The translations under genes were made by a program, and so were the position numbers. Below, one piece after another: positions 18,837 to 28,141 of a stretch of 64,000 nucleotides of DNA (its first letter is position 1; each line of letters opens with the position of its first letter). The notes beneath the pieces were generated by a model. That model saw nothing but the letters and a program-made list of their open reading frames with translations, ran no database searches and was not told where the DNA came from. The stretch is from the NCBI RefSeq assembly GCF_009882985.1, contig NZ_WTUZ01000015.1, positions 201,117 through 265,116 of the forward strand, read 5' to 3'. The stretch is from Paenibacillus silvestris (GTDB taxonomy: Bacteria > Bacillota > Bacilli > Paenibacillales > NBRC-103111).

Positions 18837-20528
18837 ATGACGATGATGACGGAAATTACACATAACTTTAGCGGGTTAAAAAGAAAAGAAATGCTGCAAA
18901 CGATGTCCGAGAAGCCGTTTGATCTAATTGTAATCGGCGGAGGCATTACAGGTGCAGGTATTGCGCTAGATGCCCAGAGTAGGGGGCTGCGCACGGCGTT
19001 GATTGATATGCAGGATTTTGCTGCGGGTACTTCGAGCCGATCGACGAAGCTTGTGCACGGAGGGCTGCGGTACTTGAAGCAGCTGGAGATTAAGGTGGTA
19101 GCTGAAGTGGGCAAAGAGCGCGCCATTGTGTACGAAAATGGTCCGCATGTAACAACGCCGGAGTGGATGTTGTTGCCTTTCTATAAAGGGGGCACGTTCG
19201 GTAAGCTGTCTACGTCTCTTGGTTTAAGGGTTTACGATTTTCTAGCGGGAGTTAAACGGGCGGAGCGCCGCAAAATGTTTCGTCCACAAGAAACGCTGGG
19301 GCATGAGCCGCTTTTGAAAAAGGAAGATCTGAGAGGCGGCGGCTATTATGTGGAATATCGCACGGATGATGCGCGTCTGACGATTGAAGTATTGAAAAAA
19401 GCTGTGGAGCTTGGCGCTCAAGCCGTCAATTATGCCAAAGTGGAAGAGCTGCTTGTGAAGAATGGCAAGGTAGTTGGCGTTCGAGTGGCGGATCAGCTCG
19501 GTGGGTCGTCTTATTCGCTATACGCGAGCAAGATCGTGAATGCAGCAGGACCTTGGGTGGATACGCTGCGCGAAATGGACCACTCCAAGAAGGGCAAAAC
19601 GCTCCATCTGACCAAAGGGGTGCATCTGGTGTTCGATCAGAGCAAATTCCCGCTGCGTCAGGCGATTTATTTTGATACGCCGGATGGGCGCATGGTGTTT
19701 GCTATCCCGCGCGATGGCAAAACCTACGTCGGGACGACGGATACGAATTATAAAGGGGATATCGTGAATCCCCGAATTACTGTGGCGGACCGCGCCTATG
19801 TGCTGCGCGCCGCGAACGAGATGTTCCCGACGCTCGGCTTGACGGAAACGGATGTGGAGTCGAGCTGGACCGGGCTGCGCCCGCTGATCCATCAGGAGGG
19901 CAAAGATCCTTCCGAGATTTCGCGCCGCGATGAAATCTTCGTGTCGGACTCCGGCCTGATTTCGATGGCCGGGGGCAAGCTGACCGGCTACCGCAAAATG
20001 GCGGAGACGGTCGTGGACAAAATCGCCGCCATGCTGGTGGCGGAGGGCGTGATTTCGGCGACTGCGCTGTCGCCGAGCCGTACGCGTACATTGCCGATAT
20101 CTGGCGGCAATATCGGCGGCTCTGCGAAGCTGGAGCCGTTCTTGCAGAGCAAAGTCAGCCAAGGCCAGCGGCTGGGGCTGTCTCGAGCTGAGGCTGCGCT
20201 GCTGGCGCGGCGATACGGCTCCAATGTGGATGCCGTATTTGATCTGCTGGCGCAGTACAAGGATGAGGCCGAGTGCCAGAAGATGCCGGCCGCTGTGCTC
20301 GCTTCGCTCGTGTACGCGATTGAGAGCGAGATGGCTGTGAAGCCGGTGGATTTCTTCATCCGCCGCACGGGAGCCCTCTTCTTCGATATCGCGTGGGCAC
20401 GGCAGTGGAAGGCGCCTGTGATCGCCTTCATGGCGGGGCGCTTCGGCTGGGACGAAGCGCAGCAGGCAGCTTACACCGCCGAGTTGGATCAGCTGCTCCA
20501 TGAGGCAGTGAACCCGCTCGAGGCGTAG
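18837..20528 (+). CDS. glpD: Aerobic glycerol-3-phosphate dehydrogenase
   Basis: About 563 residues; an FAD enzyme of the inner membrane face that oxidises glycerol-3-phosphate to dihydroxyacetone phosphate and feeds electrons to menaquinone. Seen: the FAD-binding IVIGGGITGAGIALDAQSRG, TSSRSTKLVHGGLRYLKQ, GGYYVEYRTDDARL, VGTTDTNYKGD and GLRPLIHQEGKDPSEISR, all close to B. subtilis GlpD. A frame open from 18741 is rejected because it runs through the leader terminator; ATG 18837, 18843 or 18846 remain possible (GAGG at 18833-18836). Its 3' region contains island D before the terminator. Confidence 0.95.
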   Translation: MTMMTEITHNFSGLKRKEMLQTMSEKPFDLIVIGGGITGAGIALDAQSRGLRTALIDMQDFAAGTSSRSTKLVHGGLRYLKQLEIKVVAEVGKERAIVYENGPHVTTPEWMLLPFYKGGTFGKLSTSLGLRVYDFLAGVKRAERRKMFRPQETLGHEPLLKKEDLRGGGYYVEYRTDDARLTIEVLKKAVELGAQAVNYAKVEELLVKNGKVVGVRVADQLGGSSYSLYASKIVNAAGPWVDTLREMDHSKKGKTLHLTKGVHLVFDQSKFPLRQAIYFDTPDGRMVFAIPRDGKTYVGTTDTNYKGDIVNPRITVADRAYVLRAANEMFPTLGLTETDVESSWTGLRPLIHQEGKDPSEISRRDEIFVSDSGLISMAGGKLTGYRKMAETVVDKIAAMLVAEGVISATALSPSRTRTLPISGGNIGGSAKLEPFLQSKVSQGQRLGLSRAEAALLARRYGSNVDAVFDLLAQYKDEAECQKMPAAVLASLVYAIESEMAVKPVDFFIRRTGALFFDIAWARQWKAPVIAFMAGRFGWDEAQQAAYTAELDQLLHEAVNPLEA

Positions 20529-20559
20529 GTTAATTTACTGCTCCGATTTGGACTAAATC

Positions 20560-20686
20560 ATGTAAAAATGCATCAAATATAGCGTTACGTAGCTTTTTTG
20601 AGCTCTATGGAGTTAATTTACTGTACGAAATACATGATAATCTCCGAAAATCACGATTTAACGGGAATGAACTGTACTTTTTACAT
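20560..20686. repeat. Partial palindrome island D (three boxes, CTGTAC/ATGTA type)
   Basis: Three boxes centred near 20566, 20628 and 20679 (about 61.5 and 51 bp apart) with arms such as TGTA-CGAAA-TACA and TGTA-CTTTT-TACA. The spacing equals the last two intervals of the four-box islands. A fourth box would fall inside the 3' end of glpD and is absent. This is the only island in a tandem (not convergent) gap; it lies between the glpD stop and its terminator, so it is probably transcribed. Confidence 0.7.
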
Positions 20687-20704
20687 GAAAACCACTGAAC
20701 AATG

Positions 20705-20739
20705 AAAGCCCCAACCAACAATAGGGTTGAGGGCTTTTT
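20705..20739 (+). terminator. Terminator of glpD
   Basis: AAAGCCC-CAACC pairs with GGGTT-GA-GGGCTTT, followed by T residues. It lies about 175 nt after the stop codon. Confidence 0.85.
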
Positions 20740-20863
20740 CATTTTGTCTCACCGCTTGCTTATCTTCGCAAAACGTACTCCAATTTAGCAAAATATGCTA
20801 TCATGCCTATAGACGGCGGCACTTCCGCCATTCATTCTTGCACGCAAAGTAGGTGTGTCCCCA

Positions 20864-21454
20864 ATGGGATTGTCAGAGCTTTTGTCTTATATGACAGAAG
20901 AGAATTTGGCCATGCTGGTAGATAAGTACCGCTCGCTGGGCCCGCTGCCTGGTCTTCTTCTGCCTTTTATGAAATCGTTCATTCCACCGCTCCCGACGCT
21001 TGTCATTATTAGCGTGAATGCGGCTGTATACGGGCTATGGCTCGGCTTTTTGTACTCATGGATTGGGATCGTAGGCGGATGCTTGGTGACGTTCGCGATT
21101 GTGAAGAAAGTAGCAGGCCATCCCTATTTAGTGCGGTGGTCGCAGAAGCCGAAGGTGCAGAAAAGTCTGGTCTGGGCTCGCCGGCAGGCTTTTAATTATG
21201 TGTTCTTGCTTAGTCTCTTTCCCGTAGGCCCGTTCGTTGTCATCAATATGGCGGCTGGGTTAGTTGGGATGAGGTTCCGATCATTCCTGGTTGCTGTGCT
21301 CGCCGGCAAAGCGGTTATGGTGATGTCGGTTTCTTTCATCGGCTATGACATCCATCGATTTATCGAGAATCCGTTTCGACTGATCTACGTCATTCTATTT
21401 GTAGGGGCTTCGATGATCATTAGTAAAAAAATCGAGAAACGTTTTAGTCATTAA
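20864..21454 (+). CDS. TVP38/TMEM64 (VTT domain) membrane protein
   Basis: About 196 residues, 5-6 hydrophobic segments. The VTT/SNARE-associated core is visible: PPLPTLVIISVNAAVYG, a G-rich IGIVGGCLVTFAI, and FNYVFLLSLFPVGPFVVINMAAGL. Members of this wide family move or scramble lipids (DedA relatives translocate undecaprenyl phosphate or phosphatidylethanolamine). ATG 20864 is preferred to GTG 20855, which overlaps the AGG ribosome site. It converges with the ArsR-GyrB fusion gene. Confidence 0.85.
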   Translation: MGLSELLSYMTEENLAMLVDKYRSLGPLPGLLLPFMKSFIPPLPTLVIISVNAAVYGLWLGFLYSWIGIVGGCLVTFAIVKKVAGHPYLVRWSQKPKVQKSLVWARRQAFNYVFLLSLFPVGPFVVINMAAGLVGMRFRSFLVAVLAGKAVMVMSVSFIGYDIHRFIENPFRLIYVILFVGASMIISKKIEKRFSH

Positions 21455-21475
21455 CAGCAGGGGCTGCCGATTTAA

Positions 21476-22603
21476 TTAGTCGCTTAACACCTGCAGCTTT
21501 AGTTTCGGATAGAGCTCAGCAAGATCGGCAGCATGTTTAATCAAGACAGGAAGTTCGAAGTTTGTGTTAAAAAGGTCCCGATCCGGCAGGAACGTTACAC
21601 GAGTCCCTGTCTCTTTGGTGATTCCGACGGTTTGCAGCTCGCTTTGCGGAATGCCATGCTTGTAGTGCTGCTCGAACACTTTGCCATCACGGCGAATTTC
21701 GACTGTTAGCACGCGAGACAAAGCATTGACGATAGGCATGCTGATGCCTTTTTCACCGCCTGGTGCCAAGAATGTAGCACTTGCGCTTAAACGGCTCATG
21801 TCCGTGAGCACCTTCTGAACGCGAGGCTGTTGATCAGGTAGTGCATGCACAGGAATGCCCCGGCCGTTATCAGCGACCGTCACGCTGCCGTTCCGATGCA
21901 GGAAGAGCTGAACTTCTGTGCAAGTACCATGTGTATGCTCCAAAAGGCAGTTCTCCATAACGGCCCATAACAGATTATGCGGATCGAAGGTTTCGCTATT
22001 ACCAGCAACTGGACCTAGGTAGGAACGCGCATCGCTGCGAACCTCGAACATGTCCAAATAGTCGCTGGTATCCATGAAGTCTGAAGTGGCCGCGAACAAC
22101 AGCAGTAAAGGAAGGACGCGATGACCGGGAATGGCGTATTTGCCGCCTCGTTCCTCTTGCACAAGGAGGTCAGCTCCTGCGAGGGCCTTCAAATGATGAT
22201 ATAGCTGCCCCGTTGTGCCCATGTTCAATCGTTCGACGAGCTCAGGTCCCGTGAGCGGTTCCTGCAGCACGGTTCTTAAAATATCCAACCTCATCTCATG
22301 GCCCAAAGCGCCAAGGATTTTGGCGGCTTTATCGCCGTCTAGCCCCAGAAGCTGATCCACGCTTCTTTCCTGGGGTTCCCACCGATAATGAGATTGCCCG
22401 TTGCGAAATTGCCCAGAGTAATAAACCCCGCCGCGACCTTCGTGGGAGTGCTGATCTTGTTCTTTCTGTACGTAAGACTTCGCGATTACCCCACTGCCTG
22501 AAACACCCTTTGTAGTTGTGATATTCTCCATCAGCTGTTGCAGTTTGTTTAGTTGAACCTGCATGGCGTCTAATTCGGCTCCATAATCCCTTGTTGTAGT
22601 CAA
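21476..22603 (-). CDS. ArsR-type winged helix fused to a GyrB-like ATP-binding domain
   Basis: 375 residues from TTG 22603, which has AAAGGAG 8 nt upstream. Order: a coiled N-terminal segment (about 10-35), a linker, a winged helix at about 88-158 (ILGALGHEMRLDILRTVL, GQLYHHLKALAGADLLV), then a GHKL domain at about 208-350 aligning with GyrB/ParE: NLLWAVMEN, VADNGRGIPV, GGEKGISMPIVNALS, GTRVTFLPDRDLF. GyrB's catalytic Glu42 aligns with Ala214, while Mg-ligand Asn218 and ATP-contact Asp245 are kept. It probably binds ATP or a relative without fast hydrolysis and adjusts DNA binding; this is inference. Confidence 0.85.
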   Translation of the reverse strand: MTTTRDYGAELDAMQVQLNKLQQLMENITTTKGVSGSGVIAKSYVQKEQDQHSHEGRGGVYYSGQFRNGQSHYRWEPQERSVDQLLGLDGDKAAKILGALGHEMRLDILRTVLQEPLTGPELVERLNMGTTGQLYHHLKALAGADLLVQEERGGKYAIPGHRVLPLLLLFAATSDFMDTSDYLDMFEVRSDARSYLGPVAGNSETFDPHNLLWAVMENCLLEHTHGTCTEVQLFLHRNGSVTVADNGRGIPVHALPDQQPRVQKVLTDMSRLSASATFLAPGGEKGISMPIVNALSRVLTVEIRRDGKVFEQHYKHGIPQSELQTVGITKETGTRVTFLPDRDLFNTNFELPVLIKHAADLAELYPKLKLQVLSD

Positions 22604-22645
22604 AGGAATCACTCCTTTTAAATTATTTAAATACGTAATTACGTA
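22604..22645 (-). promoter_or_regulatory. Perfect 14-bp palindrome and RBS-covering repeat upstream of the fusion gene
   Basis: TACGTAATTACGTA at 22632-22645 is a perfect palindrome about 29 bp before the TTG start; it sits between weak promoter-like boxes and is a good candidate operator. AAAGGA-ATCAC-TCCTTT at 22603-22619 covers the ribosome site and could fold to hide it. Confidence 0.55.
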
Positions 22646-22701
22646 AAACAATAATAACATTGATATTGGAGAAAGTATATACCTATTTCTTGTTTTAAAT
22701 A

Positions 22702-22740
22702 CAAAAAAAACGAACGCTCCCTAGAAAGGAGTTCGTTCGT
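22702..22740 (-). terminator. Terminator of the DUF421 gene, overlapping its stop
   Basis: On the minus strand AACGAACG..CTCC with GGAG..CGTTCGTT, then eight T residues. The 5' arm of the hairpin contains the last codons of the gene. Confidence 0.85.
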
Positions 22741-23455
22741 TTTGTTCGGCCGTAGCGGCTTCTGTATATACGTGTATTTGATCTTGATCATCGATGGTAG
22801 CCAACACGACATCCTTCCAATTTACCTGTTTGGCTTGGATCTGAGCTTCTAACCACATCTTGTTCTTTCCTTGCTGCGTCAGCAGGTTCACATTCGTCGT
22901 ACCTTCGACAATGATAGGCCTTACCAACGAGAAAGAAGAGGTGGGGATGTACATGTCCTTGGGTGTAACTGGTTGGTACTGCGTTTCAAGGAATACGGAA
23001 ATCGTTCCCCCGGGCTCCCATAGGGCAAGGGCTATTTTATCGATATCCTCAATCTGTTGCTTCCTCAGTTCAGAGAAGAGATGGTCTACAGAAATACGGG
23101 CTTTGCGCAAATTTTTCATCATCATTTTCCCGTGTTTGACTAGTGTCAAAGGCGCCGGGTCCAGAAAGTGCTTAAGCACATTCCACTTTAGGCTTAACCA
23201 AGATGTCAGGATATACAGGATTACAAGCACAGTAGTGGAAATCATTGAGCCAGTTAACGAAAGATGCTCATCAGAGAGTGGATGGGCGATGATGTTTCCC
23301 AAGATAAGTGCAATGATGAAATCCAGGAATCTGAGTTGGGAAATGGAGCGCTGTCCGAGCAATTTAGCGGCAATGAGCAGGAAAAAGTAGCCGACAACAG
23401 CTCTCATTCCCCATTCAGCGGCAGTAAGGGTCTCCTGACTATGAAAGAAATCCAA
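22721..23455 (-). CDS. DUF421 (YetF-family) membrane protein
   Basis: 244 residues: three N-terminal TM helices (to about residue 90), then the cytoplasmic DUF421 domain with PLTLVKHGKMMMKNLRKARIS, DHLFSELRKQQIEDIDKI and GTISVF. B. subtilis YetF/YkjA/YdfR are relatives; some are spore or membrane proteins of unclear role. TTG start with GGAG 11 nt upstream. Confidence 0.88.
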   Translation of the reverse strand: MDFFHSQETLTAAEWGMRAVVGYFFLLIAAKLLGQRSISQLRFLDFIIALILGNIIAHPLSDEHLSLTGSMISTTVLVILYILTSWLSLKWNVLKHFLDPAPLTLVKHGKMMMKNLRKARISVDHLFSELRKQQIEDIDKIALALWEPGGTISVFLETQYQPVTPKDMYIPTSSFSLVRPIIVEGTTNVNLLTQQGKNKMWLEAQIQAKQVNWKDVVLATIDDQDQIHVYTEAATAEQNERTPF

Positions 23456-23505
23456 TCGAAGTCACACTCCGTGCATCAGAATCGTGAACTTCGCTTATTC
23501 TCCCC

Positions 23506-24357
23506 TCATTTTCCAGAATTTAATCCAACTTCCCGCTCGCTCCATGCCCAGAAACGACTAGCAAACTCATCATCTTTGGCCTTCTCGGAGATAGGAGCAA
23601 TCTTCTTCTTATAGAAATATTCGCCGCTAACTGAGCTTACATCCGGGCTGGCCGCCAAATAAATGGCCGTCTCTGCGCCCTGCGCCGGCGTTAGGAAGAA
23701 AGGCCGCAGCAAGCTGTGAACGGCCTTACCGAACCCGGTGTCCCGATCGACACCGATATTCGTACCGACCGCGCCGGGATGCAGCGCGTTCACGGTCAGT
23801 GCTGTGCCAGCAAGCCGTTTGGCCAGCTCGCGTGTAAACCAAATATTCGCGATCTTGGATTGCGAATAGCCTCTCCAGACACTGTACCCTCGGGTCAGGT
23901 AAGGGTTGTCGAAGTCGAAGCGCCCGATCTTGTGGGCGCCTGAGGAGACATTGACGATCCGCCCCTGCGGGGAGCGAATCATGGACTCAAGCAGCAGCTG
24001 GGTCAGCAGGAAGTGGCCCAGATGGTTAACGCCGGTCATCGCTTCGAAGCCGTCGGATGTTGTTTGCCGCTTCACGGTGACAACGCCTGCGTTGTTCACA
24101 AGCACGTCCAGCACCCTATGCTTGGCGAGGAAGGCGTCAGCGAACGCGCGAATGCTGGCGAGTGAGCCTAGATCGCAAAGCATAAGCTCGATGTGCTCTG
24201 ATCCGCTCTGGCGGCGAGCTTCGGCCAGTGCGGTCTCGCCTCTTTGCCTGCTGCGGCACAGCATGATTACGTGGGCACCCTTGCGGGCGAGCTCCACGGT
24301 TGTCGCGAGTCCCATTCCGGAATTAGCACCGGTAACGATAACGGTTTGATTGTGCAT
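23506..24357 (-). CDS. Short-chain dehydrogenase/reductase (retinol-dehydrogenase-like)
   Basis: 283 residues, Rossmann fold. TGANSGMG (NADP-binding glycine motif) near the N terminus, NNAGV, catalytic Ser in VNVSSGAH and YSQSK (Tyr-x-x-x-Lys). The ATG at 24357 has AAGGAG 9 nt upstream; the longer frame to 24387 lacks one. Substrate unknown; the sequence type is the WWOX/retinol dehydrogenase-like branch common in soil bacteria. Confidence 0.9.
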   Translation of the reverse strand: MHNQTVIVTGANSGMGLATTVELARKGAHVIMLCRSRQRGETALAEARRQSGSEHIELMLCDLGSLASIRAFADAFLAKHRVLDVLVNNAGVVTVKRQTTSDGFEAMTGVNHLGHFLLTQLLLESMIRSPQGRIVNVSSGAHKIGRFDFDNPYLTRGYSVWRGYSQSKIANIWFTRELAKRLAGTALTVNALHPGAVGTNIGVDRDTGFGKAVHSLLRPFFLTPAQGAETAIYLAASPDVSSVSGEYFYKKKIAPISEKAKDDEFASRFWAWSEREVGLNSGK

Positions 24358-24424
24358 ACGTGACCACTCCTTGGACTTTTCTTCCATTATAGCTCATAGA
24401 GGGTCGTATGACTTGAGTTAGCGA

Positions 24425-24925
24425 TTAAACTAGCGGCTGCATGCCTCTTTCCAACCAATCTTCGCGAGTAGGTCCGTAGATATCGGGTACACGTAGACCA
24501 GCTTGACGCATCAAGACGATCATTTCACCACGGTGGTGGATTTCGTGTGAGATTAGCATGCGCAGCGTTGTAGCGTTCAACCACATCTCGCCATACATAT
24601 CGGTGGATTCCGTAAGCTTGGCATCTGTCCACTGGGACTGGATGGCATTTGCCAGTCCAGTTGCGGATAGGCGGTAAGCATCGGCAATGGTTTGGGCGGA
24701 GGAAGGTGCATGCTCATCGCCTTCAGGCGCTTCAAAAGTGAGGCCTACGCGAGAAAGCATTTCGTGGATGGTAGTGGCGATATGCCAAGCCAGTTGTCCG
24801 AGTGTGCGGAAGTCTGGTGCGATTTGTTGCGTCAGGGATTCATCTGTAAGCGTATCGAGTACGCGCTGAGTTGCTGTGGATTCATTGTTCCATTCGTTCA
24901 CGAAATCTTGAATTGTTCTAAACAT
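24425..24925 (-). CDS. DinB-family (YfiT-like) four-helix protein
   Basis: 166 residues. The metal-binding histidines appear in LAWHIATTIHEM and SHEIHHRGEM, the typical DinB three-His arrangement. Members act as thiol-dependent transferases (bacillithiol or mycothiol S-transferases) or remain undefined. AAGGAGG lies 8 nt before the ATG. The WYL regulator lies directly downstream on the same strand, a frequent pairing. Confidence 0.88.
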   Translation of the reverse strand: MFRTIQDFVNEWNNESTATQRVLDTLTDESLTQQIAPDFRTLGQLAWHIATTIHEMLSRVGLTFEAPEGDEHAPSSAQTIADAYRLSATGLANAIQSQWTDAKLTESTDMYGEMWLNATTLRMLISHEIHHRGEMIVLMRQAGLRVPDIYGPTREDWLERGMQPLV

Positions 24926-24973
24926 TAGGAAAGCCTCCTTAGATTGGATATACCCTAAGTATAGACAAGTATG

Positions 24974-24993
24974 ACTGACAGCATATTGTCAGT
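24974..24993. promoter_or_regulatory. Palindrome upstream of dinB-like gene, candidate WYL-regulator site
   Basis: ACTGACA-GCATAT-TGTCAGT, perfect 7-bp arms, about 50 bp before the DinB start (minus strand), with a TATACT box between. It probably binds the WYL regulator encoded next door; no direct proof. Confidence 0.55.
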
Positions 24994-24994
24994 G

Positions 24995-25930
24995 TTAGGA
25001 ATACAGCTGAACAATTTTTTCAGCTTTCTCTTTGATGGCAGCTGCCAGATGAGCAGGCTCGATAATTCGTACACTTGGCCCATAACCAAGCAGCAGGCTG
25101 TGCAGCCAAGGCTCGTCCGGCTGGGTGGCTGTAATAATCATGGAGCCGTCATTCTGATAGGCAATCTGCTTCTGCTGAAAATAATCCTCAATCTGTGCCT
25201 GGATGCTTTGCTGCGCATGCAGGACCAGTGTGATCAGTGTGGAAGGGTCTCTTTGGCCCCAGCCATGTTGAAAGGGTTCCTTCGTTTCTGTCCGGCGTTC
25301 AAACGTCTCCGAAAGGACTTCAATTTCCTTCATGCGGTTCAGTCGGAAAATCCGAAAATCCTGACGCAGCAGGCAGTAGCCGTACAAGTACCAGCCAAAA
25401 CCTTTAGCTACGATGCTCATAGGCTCGGCTGAACGAACGGACTGCTCGCTTTGCGAAGAGATATATTGAAAGGAGATCATCTTCGAATCCTTAATCGCGC
25501 ATCGCAGCGTGTTCAGCTTTTCTTTATCCTCGCTGCCCCTTCGCCACGGATTCATATCAATGATAAGCTGATCGTCCAGCCTGGCTGCCGTGTTTTGCTC
25601 TGACTTCGCTACGAGTGCGCCGACTTTATCCAGCAGGTTGCCAATTTCCTGGTCGCCGACCGTGGAACGAATTCCTTTGAGCCCGACGATGATGGATTGC
25701 AGCTCTTCCAGGGATAGGAATTGGCGTTCCAATCGGTACTGGTCCATAATTTCATACCCGCCGCTTAAGCCCGCAAATGACACGACAGGAATACCCGCTT
25801 GGTTAATGGCTTCCACATCCCGATACACGGTTCGCAAAGACACTTCAAAACGCTCGGAGAGCTCCTTCGCGCTTATTCTTCGACGATTCAGCAGCAGCAT
25901 GGTGATGGCAAGCAAACGGTCGATTTTCAA
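24995..25930 (-). CDS. YafY-type regulator with HTH and WYL domains
   Basis: 311 residues. The N-terminal DeoR-like HTH is LLLNRRRISAKELSERFEVS followed by TVYRDVEAI; the WYL domain (about 140-220) includes KGFGWYLYGYCLLRQDFRIFRLNRM, and a WCX-like C terminus follows. WYL domains sense small molecules or nucleic acids. TTG start, GAGG 9-10 nt upstream. The gene ends 70 bp before the DinB gene start and begins 9 bp after the NUDIX gene stop, so the three may be one minus-strand unit. Confidence 0.9.
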   Translation of the reverse strand: MKIDRLLAITMLLLNRRRISAKELSERFEVSLRTVYRDVEAINQAGIPVVSFAGLSGGYEIMDQYRLERQFLSLEELQSIIVGLKGIRSTVGDQEIGNLLDKVGALVAKSEQNTAARLDDQLIIDMNPWRRGSEDKEKLNTLRCAIKDSKMISFQYISSQSEQSVRSAEPMSIVAKGFGWYLYGYCLLRQDFRIFRLNRMKEIEVLSETFERRTETKEPFQHGWGQRDPSTLITLVLHAQQSIQAQIEDYFQQKQIAYQNDGSMIITATQPDEPWLHSLLLGYGPSVRIIEPAHLAAAIKEKAEKIVQLYS

Positions 25931-25939
25931 AAAAACACC

Positions 25940-26500
25940 TCACTGATTCAAATACGTTCCTTTAGCTCTGTCTTGTCCGGTTAAAAGGTTAACCGCATGC
26001 TCCAGAATGATTCTATCGCGCAAAAGCATGAATTTGGCCGAATAACGCTGACATTTGTTCAGGGAAACAGCCATCACGTCCAAGGCCTCGCTTAGTGTCA
26101 TCCAAGCAACCGACATCCCCAGCCTCAATTCATTTTCTGTCAGCGTAGGGGCGCTGGAATGATGATGCGCTTTGGCAATGTAACAGTAGGAAAGCTGCAT
26201 AAAACTATTGCGGTTCTTATGCTCCTCGATAACGCCTAATTCATGCGTAATTTCAGCCTCGTAGCCGGTTTCTTCCTTGATTTCTCGTAAAAATGCAGCC
26301 CTCGGTTGTTCGTTATCTTCAATTCCGCCGCCAGGCAGCTTGTACAGATCAGATTCTGACAAGTACATCATCGCTATGTTCATCAAGCCATCAATGACAA
26401 TGCCTCGGGATGAATAGCGAGAAACGCGATCTATAAAGACAGGATCGCCGCCCAACATATCGCTGTCTGTTATTCGTTTGATCATTTGCACGAGGATCAC
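25940..26500 (-). CDS. NUDIX hydrolase
   Basis: Up to 186 residues. The Nudix box is complete: GGGIEDNEQP...REIKEETGYEAE (G-x5-E-x7-REU-x-EE-x-G-U). The product cleaves a nucleoside diphosphate linked to another moiety; the substrate cannot be read. Start choice is open among GTG 26500, GTG 26491 and ATG 26485; AGGTGA at the upstream end favours an internal start. It heads the row NUDIX-WYL-DinB. Confidence 0.85.
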   Translation of the reverse strand: MILVQMIKRITDSDMLGGDPVFIDRVSRYSSRGIVIDGLMNIAMMYLSESDLYKLPGGGIEDNEQPRAAFLREIKEETGYEAEITHELGVIEEHKNRNSFMQLSYCYIAKAHHHSSAPTLTENELRLGMSVAWMTLSEALDVMAVSLNKCQRYSAKFMLLRDRIILEHAVNLLTGQDRAKGTYLNQ

Positions 26501-26532
26501 CTGCCTTATTTGAAGAGCGGAAAATACCCGCT

Positions 26533-26544
26533 GGAATGCATTCC
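26533..26544. promoter_or_regulatory. Perfect palindrome in the NUDIX/amidase divergent gap
   Basis: GGAATGCATTCC (12 bp, perfect), just upstream of TATAGTATAAC (26565-26575), a likely -10 region for the amidase gene. Candidate operator; the regulator is unknown. Confidence 0.45.
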
Positions 26545-26616
26545 AAAAATACCCACACCAAGAGTATAGTATAACTTAGGTAGTCATGTCTCGAAACTTA
26601 CAGGAGGCGATCAAAT

Positions 26617-28065
26617 TTGTCTGAAAAACCAAAGGAATGGATCGTAGAAGCCGATATCATGGCGTTGCAAAAAGCCATGGAAGCGGGCGAAATCCGTGCT
26701 GTCGAGCTGGTTGCTTTTTATTTAGAAAGAATTGAGAAATGGAATAAGGTCATTAATGCGGTGCTGGAGATGAATCCAGATGCGCTCCAAATTGCGCAAG
26801 CGCTAGATGATGAACGTCAGAAGCAAGGAATCCGAGGCCCGCTGCACGGCATTCCGATTCTACTTAAAGATAACATAGATACGGGTGACCGCATGCATAC
26901 AAGCGCGGGTTCTTTGGCCTTAGCTCAGTCACGGGCATCGGAGGATGCTTTCATCGCGGCCAAGCTGCGGGAGTCTGGCGCCGTGTTGTTAGGGAAAGTG
27001 AACATGACGGAATGGGCTAATTTCATGTCTGGACCGATGCCGTCCGGATATAGCTCCAGAGGTGGACAAGTCATGAACCCTTACGGTCCGGGGCAGTTCG
27101 AGGTTGGCGGTTCCAGCTCAGGATCTGGCGCGGCGACCGCAGCCAGCTTCGCAGCAGCGGCAATCGGGACGGAAACTTCCGGTTCCATTGTGAACCCAGC
27201 GCATCATAACAGCTTGGTCGGCCTGAAGCCGACGGTGGGCCTACTTAGCCGTATTGGCATCATTCCCATCTCTCACTCGCAGGATACACCAGGGCCGATG
27301 ACACGGACAGTTACGGATGCTGCACTGCTTCTGGGAGCGCTGACTGGCGTGGATGCACGTGACCCTTTGAGTCTGGCGAGTGAAGGGAATAGTGAAAGGC
27401 AACGTGACTACACAACCTTTTTGGATGCAAATAGCCTTCAAGGGGCTAGAATTGGTATTCCTCGAAGGTTCTACAAGGAATTGAACGATGAGGCTCGTAG
27501 TATCGCCGAGAACGCTATCCAGGTGCTGCGCGAGCAGGGCGCAGTTGTCATTGACCCTGTATCCCTTCCATGTGAGCAGGCGGAGTGGACTTCGGAAGTG
27601 CTGAGATATGAATTCAAAAAAGATCTGAACGATTATTTATCCAAGCTGGATGCCTCAGTCCCCGTACATACCTTGCAGGAGGTTATTACGTTCAATAACG
27701 AACATGCGGAGAAGGCACTGGTCTATGGGCAAAATACACTGATTTGGTCAGATGAAACCAGCGGTACGCTGACGGAGGATGAATATCTCCACAAGTTAGC
27801 CCACTATCAAGAGCTTACGCGATCTCGCGGCATTGATCATGTGCTCGGGGAGCATCAGCTGGATGCGCTGCTTTTTCCTGGCGATGAAGGTTATGACATT
27901 GCTGCACGTGCGGGTTATCCACTGCTGAACGTGCCTGCCGGCTATACAGCTGACGGGCCTATGGGCGTCATGTTTTCCGCAGGGGCATTCAGCGAAGGGA
28001 AGCTGCTGGCATTAGGGTATGCCTTTGAGCAGGCAACGAAGTACCGTCGGCCTCCTAATCTGTAA
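26617..28065 (+). CDS. Amidase-signature-family amidase
   Basis: 482 residues. The Ser-cisSer-Lys triad is visible: Lys in PILLKDNIDT, the GGSSSGSGAA motif with the cis-Ser, and nucleophile Ser in GTETSGSIVNPA. The layout resembles secreted or cytoplasmic GatA-like amidases, but no gatB/gatC lies nearby, so a free-standing amide hydrolase is likely. TTG start with AGGAGG 9 nt upstream. Confidence 0.9.
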   Translation: MSEKPKEWIVEADIMALQKAMEAGEIRAVELVAFYLERIEKWNKVINAVLEMNPDALQIAQALDDERQKQGIRGPLHGIPILLKDNIDTGDRMHTSAGSLALAQSRASEDAFIAAKLRESGAVLLGKVNMTEWANFMSGPMPSGYSSRGGQVMNPYGPGQFEVGGSSSGSGAATAASFAAAAIGTETSGSIVNPAHHNSLVGLKPTVGLLSRIGIIPISHSQDTPGPMTRTVTDAALLLGALTGVDARDPLSLASEGNSERQRDYTTFLDANSLQGARIGIPRRFYKELNDEARSIAENAIQVLREQGAVVIDPVSLPCEQAEWTSEVLRYEFKKDLNDYLSKLDASVPVHTLQEVITFNNEHAEKALVYGQNTLIWSDETSGTLTEDEYLHKLAHYQELTRSRGIDHVLGEHQLDALLFPGDEGYDIAARAGYPLLNVPAGYTADGPMGVMFSAGAFSEGKLLALGYAFEQATKYRRPPNL

Positions 28066-28141
28066 AGCGTCAGATCCCCGCATACAACTTGGAAAAATTT
28101 GAAACAATAAGCCGAATTCAAATCCAAGTCAAGGGAGTCTG